Assembly (NCBI RefSeq): GCF_014207845.1
Contig: NZ_JACHLC010000002.1
Span: forward strand, 434,001-498,000
Reading direction: 5' to 3'
From: Chryseobacterium shigense
GTDB taxonomy: Bacteria > Bacteroidota > Bacteroidia > Flavobacteriales > Weeksellaceae
Length of the DNA stretch: 64,000 nucleotides
A program made the position numbers and the translations under genes. How positions within the stretch are numbered: the first letter of the stretch is position 1; each line of letters opens with the position of its first letter. Below, one piece after another: positions 37,181-45,012 of this stretch. The notes under the pieces were generated by a model. It was not told where the DNA came from. It ran no database searches and saw only the letters and a list, made by a program, of their open reading frames with translations.

Positions 37181-37303
37181 TTACCAGAAAAATAAAACTT
37201 TAAAAGCCAGTATTAATGCAAGGATACTCAGAATAATAATAATAATTCCTAAGCCAGTAAAATAACTGGGAATTTTTCCCATTAGATCTTTTTTGTTTTT
37301 CAT
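37181..37303 (-). CDS. Single-pass membrane microprotein, 40 aa
   Basis: Reads MKNKKDLMGKIPSYFTGLG, then a hydrophobic stretch IIIIILSILALILAF, ending KVLFFW. A charged N-terminus, one membrane helix and a short aromatic tail are clear. Its ATG follows the stop of the ABC exporter gene by a single base (TAA-T-ATG), so translation is almost certainly coupled. As last gene of the RiPP operon it could be an immunity or export helper peptide; this is inferred from position only. Confidence 0.7.
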   Translation of the reverse strand: MKNKKDLMGKIPSYFTGLGIIIIILSILALILAFKVLFFW

Positions 37304-37304
37304 A

Positions 37305-39467
37305 TTATAATCCCAATTCTAATTGATTCTGTATCAGTTCAAAATATTTCCCTCTTATCATGATTAATTCATCATGTGTGCCTTGCTCAGAAATGACCCC
37401 ATTGTCTAATACAACGATCTGGTCTGCGTTTTTTACGGTAGACAGGCGGTGCGCAACCACAATCATTGTTTTGTTTTTAAAAAAGTTATCGATATTTTGA
37501 ACAATGATCCGTTCATTTTTTGCATCTAATGAGTTGGTTGCTTCATCAAAAAACAGGTAATCCGGATCTTTATAGATTGCACGGGCTATGAGTATGCGTT
37601 GTTTTTGTCCCTGGCTTATTCCTATACCTTCAGAACCGATAATGGTATTGTTTTTCAATGGAAGACTGTTGATAAAGTTACTGATATTAGAAAGTGAAAT
37701 AGCAATTTGCAGTTTTTCTTCATCCGGATTTTCTTCAAGAGATATATTGTAGGCAATAGTATCTGAAAATATATAACTGTCCTGGAGTATAACACCACAT
37801 TTTTGCCTCCAAATAGTATTCTCTACTTCTTCTAAGGGGATGTTTCCAAGAAAAATAGTGCCCTGCTGCGGTTTATAAAATTTTAAGATTAATTTTAAAA
37901 GAGAGGTTTTTCCACTACCGCTTGCCCCTACTATTGCTGTGGTTTTGCCGCTTGGGATATTTAAGTTTATATTATTTAAAATATAATTTGAATCGTCATA
38001 TGCAAAGCTCACATTTTGAACAGAAATATCAGATATTTCATTCAATGAGTCAACTTTACTGATATTTTCTTCGTCATTTTTATTGTGAATTTCATTAAGT
38101 CTTTCAAAACTAATTTTAACTAGGTGATAACGCAGGAAGAATGTTATTAATTGGGAAATAGGGTTGTTCATACCACCGATAATGTACATAATGGAAAGCA
38201 TTGTCCCGATTGTCATGTTCTGATTCATTACAGCGATCGATGATGTGAAGACCACTAAAATATTTTGAAAGAAATTTATAAATTTATAGCTTTCATATTT
38301 CTGATTAACTTTAAGTTTTTCGATGTTATTGAGGTAAATGTTAGATTGAATTTCCCCCCATTCATGGCGCTTATAATCTTCGAGATTATTAAGTTTGATT
38401 TCCTGCATAGAATTGATGATTTCATAGATCTTGTTTTGATCAGTAGACTGCAGAGAAAATGTTTTTTGATCAAGGATTTTAATTTTTTTGAAAAAATTAA
38501 ATATCCATGAAAGTTCAAGAGTTGTTCCAATTAAAACAATCAGAAATACAGTGGTATTAAAATAAAATAATACGAAAGAATATATTATAATACTAAATAA
38601 AGAGAATACAGTTTGAATCAAATCTTGTGATAAAAACTCTTCGATCCTTTTGTGGTCCTGAATTCTCTGTATCAAATCTCCCGTATTTTTACTGTTGAAA
38701 AACTTCAACGGAAGCTTCATAAGCTTTGCTAAAAAATCAGAAATAATAGACAAACTGATTCTGCTGCTGATGTGAATAAATAGCCAGGAGCGGTAATATT
38801 CTAACCCTATTTTACTTATAAATAGAACGATTTGGGCAATTAAAATTAGATATATAAGATTGACCTGCTTTAAAGCAACTCCTTTGTCTAGAATTTTTTG
38901 GGTAAAAAAAGGAAAAACCAACTCAATGCAAGACGATACTAATAATGTGAGTGCTATGAGAATAAATTGAGTTTTGTGTTTTTTTATATATTGAATGACG
39001 TATTCAATGTTCTTGGCTGATTTCTTCTGGTTTTTAACTGATTTCTCATATAATTTTTCCGTAGGATTTAATATTAGAATGACTCCTTCTTCTTTATCCT
39101 GTGTCCAGCCTTTTAAGAATTCTTGCTTTGTATATGTGGTTTTGCCAAAAGCAGGATCCGCTACATACACTTTATCTTTAGTAATCTTATATACAACAAG
39201 AAAATGATTTTGATTCCAGTAAAATATAGAGGGTAAAGAAATATTTTGAAGGGCATTTTCATAAGTTAGTTTAACGGGTAGTGTTTCAAAACCGAGCTCT
39301 TGTGCTGTATGATTGAGATCGGAAATAGTGATTCCTCTTTTTGAAAGATTGATGTCAGAAAAAATAGAATTAGATAGCAAAACACCATAGTACTTACTTA
39401 TCATTTTGAGGCAGGCTAAGCTGCAGTCTTGGCTATCTAATTGTTTTATAAAAGGAAATTTTTTCAT
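37305..39467 (-). CDS. Peptidase-containing ABC transporter (C39 + TM + NBD), 720 aa
   Basis: Processes and exports peptides with double-glycine leaders. The N-terminal C39 protease has catalytic Cys15 in DSQDCSLACL, His88 in NQNHFLVVYK and Asp104 in VADPAFGK. Six membrane segments follow (about 165-460). The nucleotide-binding domain has Walker A GASGSGKT (514-521), signature ISQGQ (617-621) and Walker B YLFFDE (637-642). It sits directly downstream of two precursor-like peptides, so it is probably their exporter. The microprotein gene follows 1 bp after. Confidence 0.94.
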   Translation of the reverse strand: MKKFPFIKQLDSQDCSLACLKMISKYYGVLLSNSIFSDINLSKRGITISDLNHTAQELGFETLPVKLTYENALQNISLPSIFYWNQNHFLVVYKITKDKVYVADPAFGKTTYTKQEFLKGWTQDKEEGVILILNPTEKLYEKSVKNQKKSAKNIEYVIQYIKKHKTQFILIALTLLVSSCIELVFPFFTQKILDKGVALKQVNLIYLILIAQIVLFISKIGLEYYRSWLFIHISSRISLSIISDFLAKLMKLPLKFFNSKNTGDLIQRIQDHKRIEEFLSQDLIQTVFSLFSIIIYSFVLFYFNTTVFLIVLIGTTLELSWIFNFFKKIKILDQKTFSLQSTDQNKIYEIINSMQEIKLNNLEDYKRHEWGEIQSNIYLNNIEKLKVNQKYESYKFINFFQNILVVFTSSIAVMNQNMTIGTMLSIMYIIGGMNNPISQLITFFLRYHLVKISFERLNEIHNKNDEENISKVDSLNEISDISVQNVSFAYDDSNYILNNINLNIPSGKTTAIVGASGSGKTSLLKLILKFYKPQQGTIFLGNIPLEEVENTIWRQKCGVILQDSYIFSDTIAYNISLEENPDEEKLQIAISLSNISNFINSLPLKNNTIIGSEGIGISQGQKQRILIARAIYKDPDYLFFDEATNSLDAKNERIIVQNIDNFFKNKTMIVVAHRLSTVKNADQIVVLDNGVISEQGTHDELIMIRGKYFELIQNQLELGL

Positions 39468-39521
39468 TGATCAGTACAGCAATTTTATAGATTCAATATT
39501 TTAGAGTAGGAAATAAAGAAG

Positions 39522-39743
39522 CTACATGTTGATAACTTTTGAGAAGCCTATTCTGTCAAATACAACCTGGGTATATACTAGTTGGCCATAAAGCGGAGTT
39601 TGATTGATATATGAATTGTTTTCTAAAAAATATTGCCTTTCAATTACATTTTGTAGAACAACAGGAAGTTTTTCAATTTCTTTTTTTTCCTTAATTAGAT
39701 GGATAATTGGTGTCTTTAGATAAAAAAGGTTATTAGTTCTCAT
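39522..39743 (-). CDS. Second precursor-like peptide with three aromatic-x-x units, 73 aa
   Basis: A leader of about 55 residues (MRTNNLFYLKTPIIHLI ...) is followed by the core YTQVVFDRIGFSK (Y57-T-Q, F62-D-R, F67-S-K). This lines up position for position with YSQVVYDRIIYTR in the 68-aa peptide at 41453-41659. It has no GG leader-cleavage motif, so cleavage may differ or it may not be exported. Two genes separate it from the first precursor. Likely a second substrate of the radical SAM enzyme, or a divergent copy. Confidence 0.78.
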   Translation of the reverse strand: MRTNNLFYLKTPIIHLIKEKKEIEKLPVVLQNVIERQYFLENNSYINQTPLYGQLVYTQVVFDRIGFSKVINM

Positions 39744-39754
39744 ATATTTTAATT

Positions 39755-40108
39755 TTATGGTGTTAGGGTTTCATTTTGAAAGTTAATTGAGGGACATTTT
39801 TTACAAATTTCAAGTCCGTCCTGATGATACCATCTACAGTCTTTTCTGATGGGACAGTTTTCTGCCAGATGCATGAAATTCTGATGTATCTTCGTCAATA
39901 TTTTTTCTGGGACATTACATTTTTTTCCAGTCCAATTGTAACAAGATTTTGTTTCACAAGCGTTTATACTTCTGTAATGTTTTTTATTTCCGCCAAATAC
40001 TTCATCAATAGAGACCGGAGTACCTAAAAAATTTAATAATCCGTTTTCATAAAATCCAATTATTTGGTCTTTATCATCCCCAAGCTCACTATTAGGACAA
40101 ATTTTCAT
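39755..40108 (-). CDS. Cysteine-rich protein, 117 aa
   Basis: Eight cysteines at 4, 51, 56, 64, 85, 91, 102 and 105, in the pattern ACETKSCYNWTGKKC ... NCPIRKDCRWYHQDGLEICKKC. The spacing suggests metal or Fe-S binding, and the last half recalls SPASM-like cysteine clusters. No name can be given. It lies between the radical SAM gene (39 bp upstream) and the second precursor-like gene (11 bp downstream), so a partner or activator role in the RiPP pathway is plausible but inferred. Confidence 0.72.
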   Translation of the reverse strand: MKICPNSELGDDKDQIIGFYENGLLNFLGTPVSIDEVFGGNKKHYRSINACETKSCYNWTGKKCNVPEKILTKIHQNFMHLAENCPIRKDCRWYHQDGLEICKKCPSINFQNETLTP

Positions 40109-40147
40109 AGCTGCAGTTTTTGAATAATTCTTAAAAGATAAAAGAAA

Positions 40148-41383
40148 TTAGTTACTTAAAGCGAAACTCTCTAATTTTTTTGCATAAGCAGGTTCTGGAA
40201 TGGTAGGAAGTTTCTCTTCAATCAGTTTTACGGCGTCTTGGTATGTCAGTTTTTGTATTCCTGTCTCTTCAATAAGGTTTTCTGGAAGGCTGTCAATAAC
40301 CCTATTCTGAATGTGAGTAATAAGCATTAATAAATCATCACAGTAGACCGAAGGGTTATTAAATCCATTCTTTGAACTGTATCTGTGAGGTAAATATCCG
40401 CCTCCGCACACCTCATTTACAGGGCAGGCCAAACATTTTTTGCACAGCATCTGCTTACTGTTATAATATACATCTATCAGGTCACTTTGGAAGATATCGT
40501 CAAATTCATTTGTATGAAGATTAAATTTATGCTTGGTGAAGCTCTCTCCACAGATCTTCAATACATCAAGAGATTCAATATCGCCGTTTGTTTCTATGAC
40601 AGCTAGCTTATTATAGCCTTTTCCTGCGCTCTCAGAACTTGATTCTGATCCAAAAATAAGATTGATAAAGTCTTCAAATTTAATTATGGATGTTTTTTTA
40701 TTTCCTTCAAGGTCATACCAATAATTAAACAGTTCAATTAGCCAGTCGGCATTTTTGAGCCTTGGTACCTGATCTATACTATCATAATTTTCATCCAATA
40801 ATAAGAGATTAATGGTGGAAAAGCCTAAAGACCTGTAAGCTTCATAGAGATCAATCGGGGAGGATTGGAAATTTATAACAGACAGACAGCCTAAGGGAAA
40901 TTCCATGTGCTCCTTTGCCACATTGATGCCTTGTTTTACTCTCTCGAACGTTCCGTTGCCTTTTTTGTCTATCCGGTACATATCGTTCACCTCTTTGTCG
41001 CCATCAAGGCTTATTCCTACACCTACATTATATTTATTAAATAGTTCACAGTGCTGCTTGCTGATCAGCATTCCATTGGTCTGCATTGCAAAAATTATGT
41101 TTATTCCATCTTCATGCAAAGAGTGCAGGGTTTCTAAAAAGAAAGCCAGATCTTTTACGCTGGAAAGCAGAGGTTCTCCTCCATGCAGAACGACAAAGAA
41201 ACTGTTTAAATTATGGGATAAGCAATGGTTTTTGATTTTTTCTTTCAGCGCCTCTACAGTACTTTTCGACATAAACTTGGGCTGGACCAGATAAGATTGA
41301 TCGGCATGATTATACATATAGCAATATGTACAATTAATATTACATCGGCTGGCAACTTTTACTACTAATGCCTGTATATTCAT
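40148..41383 (-). CDS. FxsB-like radical SAM/SPASM peptide-modifying enzyme, 411 aa
   Basis: The radical SAM motif CNINCTYC is at residues 14-21 (Cys14, Cys18, Cys21). It is followed by YMYNHADQSYLVQPKFMS, matching the 'CYxYxxxDxS ... P..MS' region of FxsB/GrrM-type cyclophane-forming enzymes. The C-terminal SPASM region has LCKKCLACPVNEVCGGGYLPHR and NPSVYCDDL, as in FxsB. These enzymes join an aromatic ring to the beta carbon of a residue two positions later. Here the substrate is inferred from the neighbouring precursors. Confidence 0.93.
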   Translation of the reverse strand: MNIQALVVKVASRCNINCTYCYMYNHADQSYLVQPKFMSKSTVEALKEKIKNHCLSHNLNSFFVVLHGGEPLLSSVKDLAFFLETLHSLHEDGINIIFAMQTNGMLISKQHCELFNKYNVGVGISLDGDKEVNDMYRIDKKGNGTFERVKQGINVAKEHMEFPLGCLSVINFQSSPIDLYEAYRSLGFSTINLLLLDENYDSIDQVPRLKNADWLIELFNYWYDLEGNKKTSIIKFEDFINLIFGSESSSESAGKGYNKLAVIETNGDIESLDVLKICGESFTKHKFNLHTNEFDDIFQSDLIDVYYNSKQMLCKKCLACPVNEVCGGGYLPHRYSSKNGFNNPSVYCDDLLMLITHIQNRVIDSLPENLIEETGIQKLTYQDAVKLIEEKLPTIPEPAYAKKLESFALSN

Positions 41384-41415
41384 GGGTATAAGTTTTAATG
41401 AGATAATGTAAATTA

Positions 41416-41440
41416 GAGAGGTATAAATTTTATACCTCTC
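41416..41440 (-). promoter_or_regulatory. Intra-operon hairpin between precursor and maturase
   Basis: Perfect 10-bp inverted repeat GAGAGGTATA/TATACCTCTC with a 5-nt loop, in the 69-nt gap between the precursor stop (41453) and the radical SAM start (41383). No run of T follows. It is probably an attenuating or mRNA-stabilising hairpin that makes precursor mRNA exceed enzyme mRNA, as in other RiPP operons; that role is inferred. Confidence 0.7.
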
Positions 41441-41452
41441 ATAATTTATTTG

Positions 41453-41659
41453 TTACTCAGAGATAGTAGCTCCTGTAACGTGTCTTGTATATATGATTCT
41501 ATCATATACTACTTGCGAATAGCCTACTAGGTCACGAGAAGTACCTCCTATTCCGTTTTCTGCTTCAAGCTGTAAAACAGCTTTTTTTAGAACATCATTT
41601 TTGATTAAACCTGAATGCTTCGCTAAATTTTTAGCTTCTTTTTTGTTAAATGTAAACAT
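41453..41659 (-). CDS. RiPP precursor peptide, 68 aa, GG leader and three-fold aromatic-x-x core
   Basis: Opens MFTFNKKEAKNLAKHSGLIK. A GG pair at residues 38-39 (in ENGIGGTSRD) marks the likely C39 cleavage site. The predicted core contains YSQVVYDRIIYTRH, with aromatic residues Y47, Y52 and Y57 exactly five apart, each followed by a polar residue and then Gln or Arg. Such aromatic-x-x units are what FxsB-like enzymes convert to cyclophanes. Upstream of the enzyme gene and the first gene of the operon after a 141-bp spacer. Confidence 0.85.
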   Translation of the reverse strand: MFTFNKKEAKNLAKHSGLIKNDVLKKAVLQLEAENGIGGTSRDLVGYSQVVYDRIIYTRHVTGATISE

Positions 41660-41800
41660 GTTAAATAGTTTTTAAATTAAACGATAGAATCATTGTTTAG
41701 AGAGTATAATTCTGTGAGTTTCACTCTTGCTTGCAAGCGTTTTATTTAGTTGCCGCTTATGCTATATGTGCACTATAGTATTTGCGGAAATCAAATCAAA
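41660..41800. promoter_or_regulatory. Spacer upstream of the precursor gene, with two palindromes
   Basis: It contains the palindrome GCTTGCAAGC at 41729-41738 and the near-palindrome CTATATGTGCACTATAG at 41762-41778. I could not find a clear TAnnTTTG box at normal spacing, and no terminator is certain, so read-through from the barrel gene is possible. Confidence 0.5.
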
Positions 41801-44179
41801 TTAATTGACTCTTTTCTTTTCTTCGTCATTACTTAGCTTTCTAGACTGAATCTTTAAGGATTTTCCAAAATTCCAACTTAATGATAATCTTATTTTTTGG
41901 GTATCACGGTAATCATAATTCTCCTGCTTTATATTATTAACGATTTGGGTAAATGTCATTTTGTTGGTTTTGAAAATGTCCATTGCATTGAGCGCTATCT
42001 GAAGTTTTTTTTCTAATAATGATAGCTTTATACCTGCATTGAAATAATAAAAAGATGATATTTTATAGCTGTTGGCAATTGAAGGAGATTGGTAAGTGAA
42101 ACCAAGTTCTGCTCTAAGTGTTTTTGAAGAATTCAAAACAAAACTGTTATTTGAGCTTACAGAAACGGTCCAGGCTTCAATATCATTTAATGTATTCGTG
42201 AGATCAGATATTGTTTTAGAATAGAAAATATTTGCCTGATTATTGCTTTCCCACCAGCTCCATTGATTCAAAACATAACTTTCCAATATACCCCAGTTTG
42301 CCTGTTTAAAAAAATTAGTAGGAATTACAGCCTGAACAGGATTGCTGCTGGAAACATAGGTTACTTGGTCAAACCCATTCGTGATATAGCTCGTATAGAC
42401 TGCGGTATAATAATTTTTATAGCTATAGGACAATTCAAGATTGTCCGTAAAATAAGGCTGTAAAAAAGGGTTTCCTTCTCCATAATTGTATTTCGTGGTG
42501 TAAAATCTGAAAGGATTTAAATCCCCATACGTTGGGCGGTCTATCCGTCTGTTGTAGTTAAGGCCCAATACACTATTCTCACTGATTAAATAATTTAAGT
42601 AAAATGTTGGAAAAAGTTTTATATAATTGTTTTTATTCGTTTGATGAAGAGTTTCTGAAAACCCTTTGGTCTGGGTGCTTTCCCATCTTAGCCCCAATTG
42701 TGTCTCCCATTTTGAAGATAATTTTTTGTTACCCGAAATATACACGGACTGTGTGTTTTCTTTATAATTAAACCCGTTGCTCTTCCCCAAATCTAAACTG
42801 GAATTTCCATTACTTGTATCATAATAGAACACCTTGCTGTCATTATTGATAAAGGATAGTTTTGCCCCAAATGATAGATTAATCCATTTCAGCGGCGTTT
42901 CAATATCTATTTTTGATGAGTATATATCAATGTCCTGGCTGCTGAGATTATTTGCTGATAAAAATTGGCTAGGTGTGCTTTCATTAGGTAGAAAGCTGGA
43001 TGACGAAAACTTATTATCGGCATTAGAGTCAAATTTAAAATAATCTAGATCAAAGGATATCTGTCTTCCTAAAGTATCCAATTTTGTTATTGAATGGAAA
43101 TTCAGTGCATGATTTTTTTTATTTACTTTTAGGTATGACGGAGTGTAAACCAGAGAATCTAAAACATTCTTTGAACTTCTAATGTAAGATGTATTTGTTC
43201 CTTTGCGCATAGGGTTATTTATTCCTCCGAGGTACTGTATACCTATTGTTGTTTTATTAGTGAGAGCATAGTCTAAAGAAAGCCTGCCACTTAAATTATT
43301 TCTAAAGTTTCTTGAGTTATTGATTTCAAACCATGTGTAATTTGGATAATGTAAGGTATATTCCTGGTAGGGAGCAATACTTCCATTTTCATAATCTAAG
43401 CTCGATGTCAGCGTTACTTTTTTCTTCTGATAATTAATCCCAAGACCGTAATTCCCCAATGAATATTTGGCTTGAGTATAACTAGATTTTATTGTTCCGC
43501 TAAGATAATTTTGCTTGGCTTTTTTCAGCTTGATATTTATGATTCCACTATTGCCTTCCGATTCATATTTTGCCGGAGGGTTATTAATGATTTCAATACT
43601 TTTAATATCTTCAGACCTTATGCTTTTTAAAAAACTTATTAAATCTGCATCTGAAAGCTGAATAAGCCTGTCATCTACCATAATGGACACTTTATTTTTC
43701 CCGACTATACCTATTTGGTCGTTAAGTATTTTTACACCCGGTGTTATACCTAAAGCTTCATATGCGTCTGCGCCTGTGGCAGATACGGAATTCTCTACAT
43801 TAAATACAAGTCTGTCAATTTTTCTTTCAATTAATTTTTTCCTTACAGAAATAACTACATCCTGAATCTTTGTTTCCTTTAGATCTATGATAATATCCTT
43901 TTTCGTTTGATTTAAAATACTGATGTTTTTTTCATAAATCATTCTTCCATCCTTCAGTACAGATATTTTATAATCTCCGTTATGTGGCAATTGCATAAAA
44001 AAATTTCCATGCTCGTCACCTATTGCGGAGACTTTTATTTTGTCCTGACTTAAAGAGACTTCTGCATAGCTGATTTCTTCTTGATGGGGGGTTAATAACT
44101 TTCCTGTTATGCTCTGCCCGCTTACAGCTGCTCCGGCCAAAAGAATAATTATTTTGAAAAGAATTACAATATTTTTCAT
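41801..44179 (-). CDS. OMP_b-brl_3/TonB-receptor-like outer-membrane protein, 792 aa
   Basis: A signal peptide (MKNIVILFKIIILLAGAAVSGQ) is followed by a carboxypeptidase-regulatory-like domain (SITGKLLTPHQEEISYAEVSL) and a plug-like segment (RLVFNVENSVSATGADAYEAL). A large barrel with FLKSIRSEDIKSIEIINNPPAKYE completes the typical Bacteroidota OMP_b-brl_3 layout. Start at 44179 rather than 44191 because of the -7 box at 44189-44196. Two operator palindromes lie upstream, inside the end of the acyltransferase gene. It may take up or sense the signal or the exported peptide; that is inferred. Confidence 0.88.
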   Translation of the reverse strand: MKNIVILFKIIILLAGAAVSGQSITGKLLTPHQEEISYAEVSLSQDKIKVSAIGDEHGNFFMQLPHNGDYKISVLKDGRMIYEKNISILNQTKKDIIIDLKETKIQDVVISVRKKLIERKIDRLVFNVENSVSATGADAYEALGITPGVKILNDQIGIVGKNKVSIMVDDRLIQLSDADLISFLKSIRSEDIKSIEIINNPPAKYESEGNSGIINIKLKKAKQNYLSGTIKSSYTQAKYSLGNYGLGINYQKKKVTLTSSLDYENGSIAPYQEYTLHYPNYTWFEINNSRNFRNNLSGRLSLDYALTNKTTIGIQYLGGINNPMRKGTNTSYIRSSKNVLDSLVYTPSYLKVNKKNHALNFHSITKLDTLGRQISFDLDYFKFDSNADNKFSSSSFLPNESTPSQFLSANNLSSQDIDIYSSKIDIETPLKWINLSFGAKLSFINNDSKVFYYDTSNGNSSLDLGKSNGFNYKENTQSVYISGNKKLSSKWETQLGLRWESTQTKGFSETLHQTNKNNYIKLFPTFYLNYLISENSVLGLNYNRRIDRPTYGDLNPFRFYTTKYNYGEGNPFLQPYFTDNLELSYSYKNYYTAVYTSYITNGFDQVTYVSSSNPVQAVIPTNFFKQANWGILESYVLNQWSWWESNNQANIFYSKTISDLTNTLNDIEAWTVSVSSNNSFVLNSSKTLRAELGFTYQSPSIANSYKISSFYYFNAGIKLSLLEKKLQIALNAMDIFKTNKMTFTQIVNNIKQENYDYRDTQKIRLSLSWNFGKSLKIQSRKLSNDEEKKRVN

Positions 44180-44188
44180 CAATGAAAT

Positions 44189-44196
44189 CAAAGGTA
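44189..44196 (-). promoter_or_regulatory. -7 box of the outer-membrane barrel promoter
   Basis: TACCTTTG on the - strand, an exact TAnnTTTG match. The palindrome at 44219-44234 begins 22 nt upstream of it. The likely start site lies only ~5 nt before the ATG at 44179. Confidence 0.8.
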
Positions 44197-44218
44197 TAGA
44201 ATAGGGTTTTTATAGGCA

Positions 44219-44234
44219 CTACACAAAAGTGTAG
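44219..44234. promoter_or_regulatory. Operator palindrome, copy 1 (barrel gene)
   Basis: CTACACAAAAGTGTAG, a perfect inverted repeat with 6-bp arms and a 4-bp centre. It overlaps the stop codon of the acyltransferase gene, 22 nt upstream of the barrel -7 box, so its centre is near -43. Confidence 0.85.
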
Positions 44235-44884
44235 TATTGATGAGGGGTTGATAAAACTACACTTTTGTGTAGATTTTCTTCATGACAGCTTAGAAAATGG
44301 AGATTGTAATCAAGGAAATTTTTTAAAGTCTTATAGGTTAAGATAACGGGTACTGTTTCAGATCCTAAATAATGGATAGAATTTGTAATGGCTGTTGTTT
44401 CTATGCCTAGTGCTTTCAGTATTCTTAACAGCTTAACGTCGCATTCTGCTATGGCTAAAGAATTCGTATTAGTGCAGACATCATTAATAGCATGGACCAT
44501 TAATGTTTTAAACAGACTGAATCCAGATCCTTCAGCTCCTTTTTTTATTGCAAACCTTCCGATGTGCCAGATATCTGTTTTTTTCGTTTCTAGTATGTTT
44601 TTAAGATCAATGGCAAACATTTTTTCTATAGGCAGGATATCCAGTGTATTCCACTTTAATGTTCTTATAGATCCTATGATTTTGTTCTCACTGTTTGTTG
44701 CTACTAAAACTTTTGAATTGGAAAATTTTGATTCTTCTTCATAAATATATTCAATTTCTTTTTCTATAAAGGCTTGATTATGTGCGGGTTTTTCAACATG
44801 GTGTGATAAATTTTCTTCTACTACAAACTTTGCAAGGTGTTTTAAGTCTGATTTTTTTAAAATAGATAATTTGATTGTTTTCAT
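44219..44884 (-). CDS. FeeM/AHL-synthase-like N-acyltransferase, 221 aa
   Basis: GNAT-superfamily protein with the layout of N-acyl amino acid synthases and LuxI-type enzymes. IIGSIRTLKWNT (about 69-80) is followed by IWHIGRFAI (105-113), AECDVKLLRILKALGIE (147-162) and HYLGSETVPVI (171-181). It probably joins an acyl chain to an amino group to make a small lipid signal. The donor and acceptor are unknown, and the family call is from pattern only. Divergent from the LuxR-type regulator; its 3' end holds two operators of the next gene. Confidence 0.75.
   Translation of the reverse strand: MKTIKLSILKKSDLKHLAKFVVEENLSHHVEKPAHNQAFIEKEIEYIYEEESKFSNSKVLVATNSENKIIGSIRTLKWNTLDILPIEKMFAIDLKNILETKKTDIWHIGRFAIKKGAEGSGFSLFKTLMVHAINDVCTNTNSLAIAECDVKLLRILKALGIETTAITNSIHYLGSETVPVILTYKTLKNFLDYNLHFLSCHEENLHKSVVLSTPHQYYTFV
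44257..44272. promoter_or_regulatory. Operator palindrome, copy 2 (barrel gene)
   Basis: CTACACTTTTGTGTAG, the same 6-4-6 palindrome, 38 bp upstream of copy 1 and wholly within the coding region of the acyltransferase. Confidence 0.82.
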
Positions 44885-44903
44885 TATTTTGGTTTAGTTT
44901 TGA

Positions 44904-44911
44904 TAAATTTA
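44904..44911 (-). promoter_or_regulatory. -7 box of the acyltransferase promoter
   Basis: TAAATTTA on the - strand, one base off TAnnTTTG at the last position. The palindrome at 44934-44949 begins 22 nt upstream, the same spacing as at the barrel and ThiF-like genes. Confidence 0.75.
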
Positions 44912-44933
44912 TTATGATTTTAATAGTATTTTG

Positions 44934-44949
44934 CTACACTTTTGTGTAG
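44934..44949. promoter_or_regulatory. Operator palindrome, copy 3 (divergent promoters)
   Basis: CTACACTTTTGTGTAG, perfect. It sits between the acyltransferase and regulator genes. It is 22 nt from the acyltransferase -7 box and overlaps the regulator -7 box at 44947-44954 by three bases. Confidence 0.87.
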
Positions 44950-44954
44950 ATTTG
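44947..44954 (+). promoter_or_regulatory. -7 box of the LuxR-type regulator promoter
   Basis: TAGATTTG on +, an exact TAnnTTTG match that shares TAG with the end of operator copy 3. A protein bound to the operator would block this promoter, suggesting autorepression. Confidence 0.72.
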
Positions 44955-45012
44955 ATGTAAAATGCTTAAAAATACAAACGGGTGTGGAGGGCGTTTATAT
45001 AACTGGAATTAT

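Noticed and set aside
41762..41778. Near-palindrome CTATATGTGCACTATAG upstream of the precursor
   Set aside because: Resembles the operator only in outline; arm sequence and spacing to any -7 box differ, so it was not counted as a copy.
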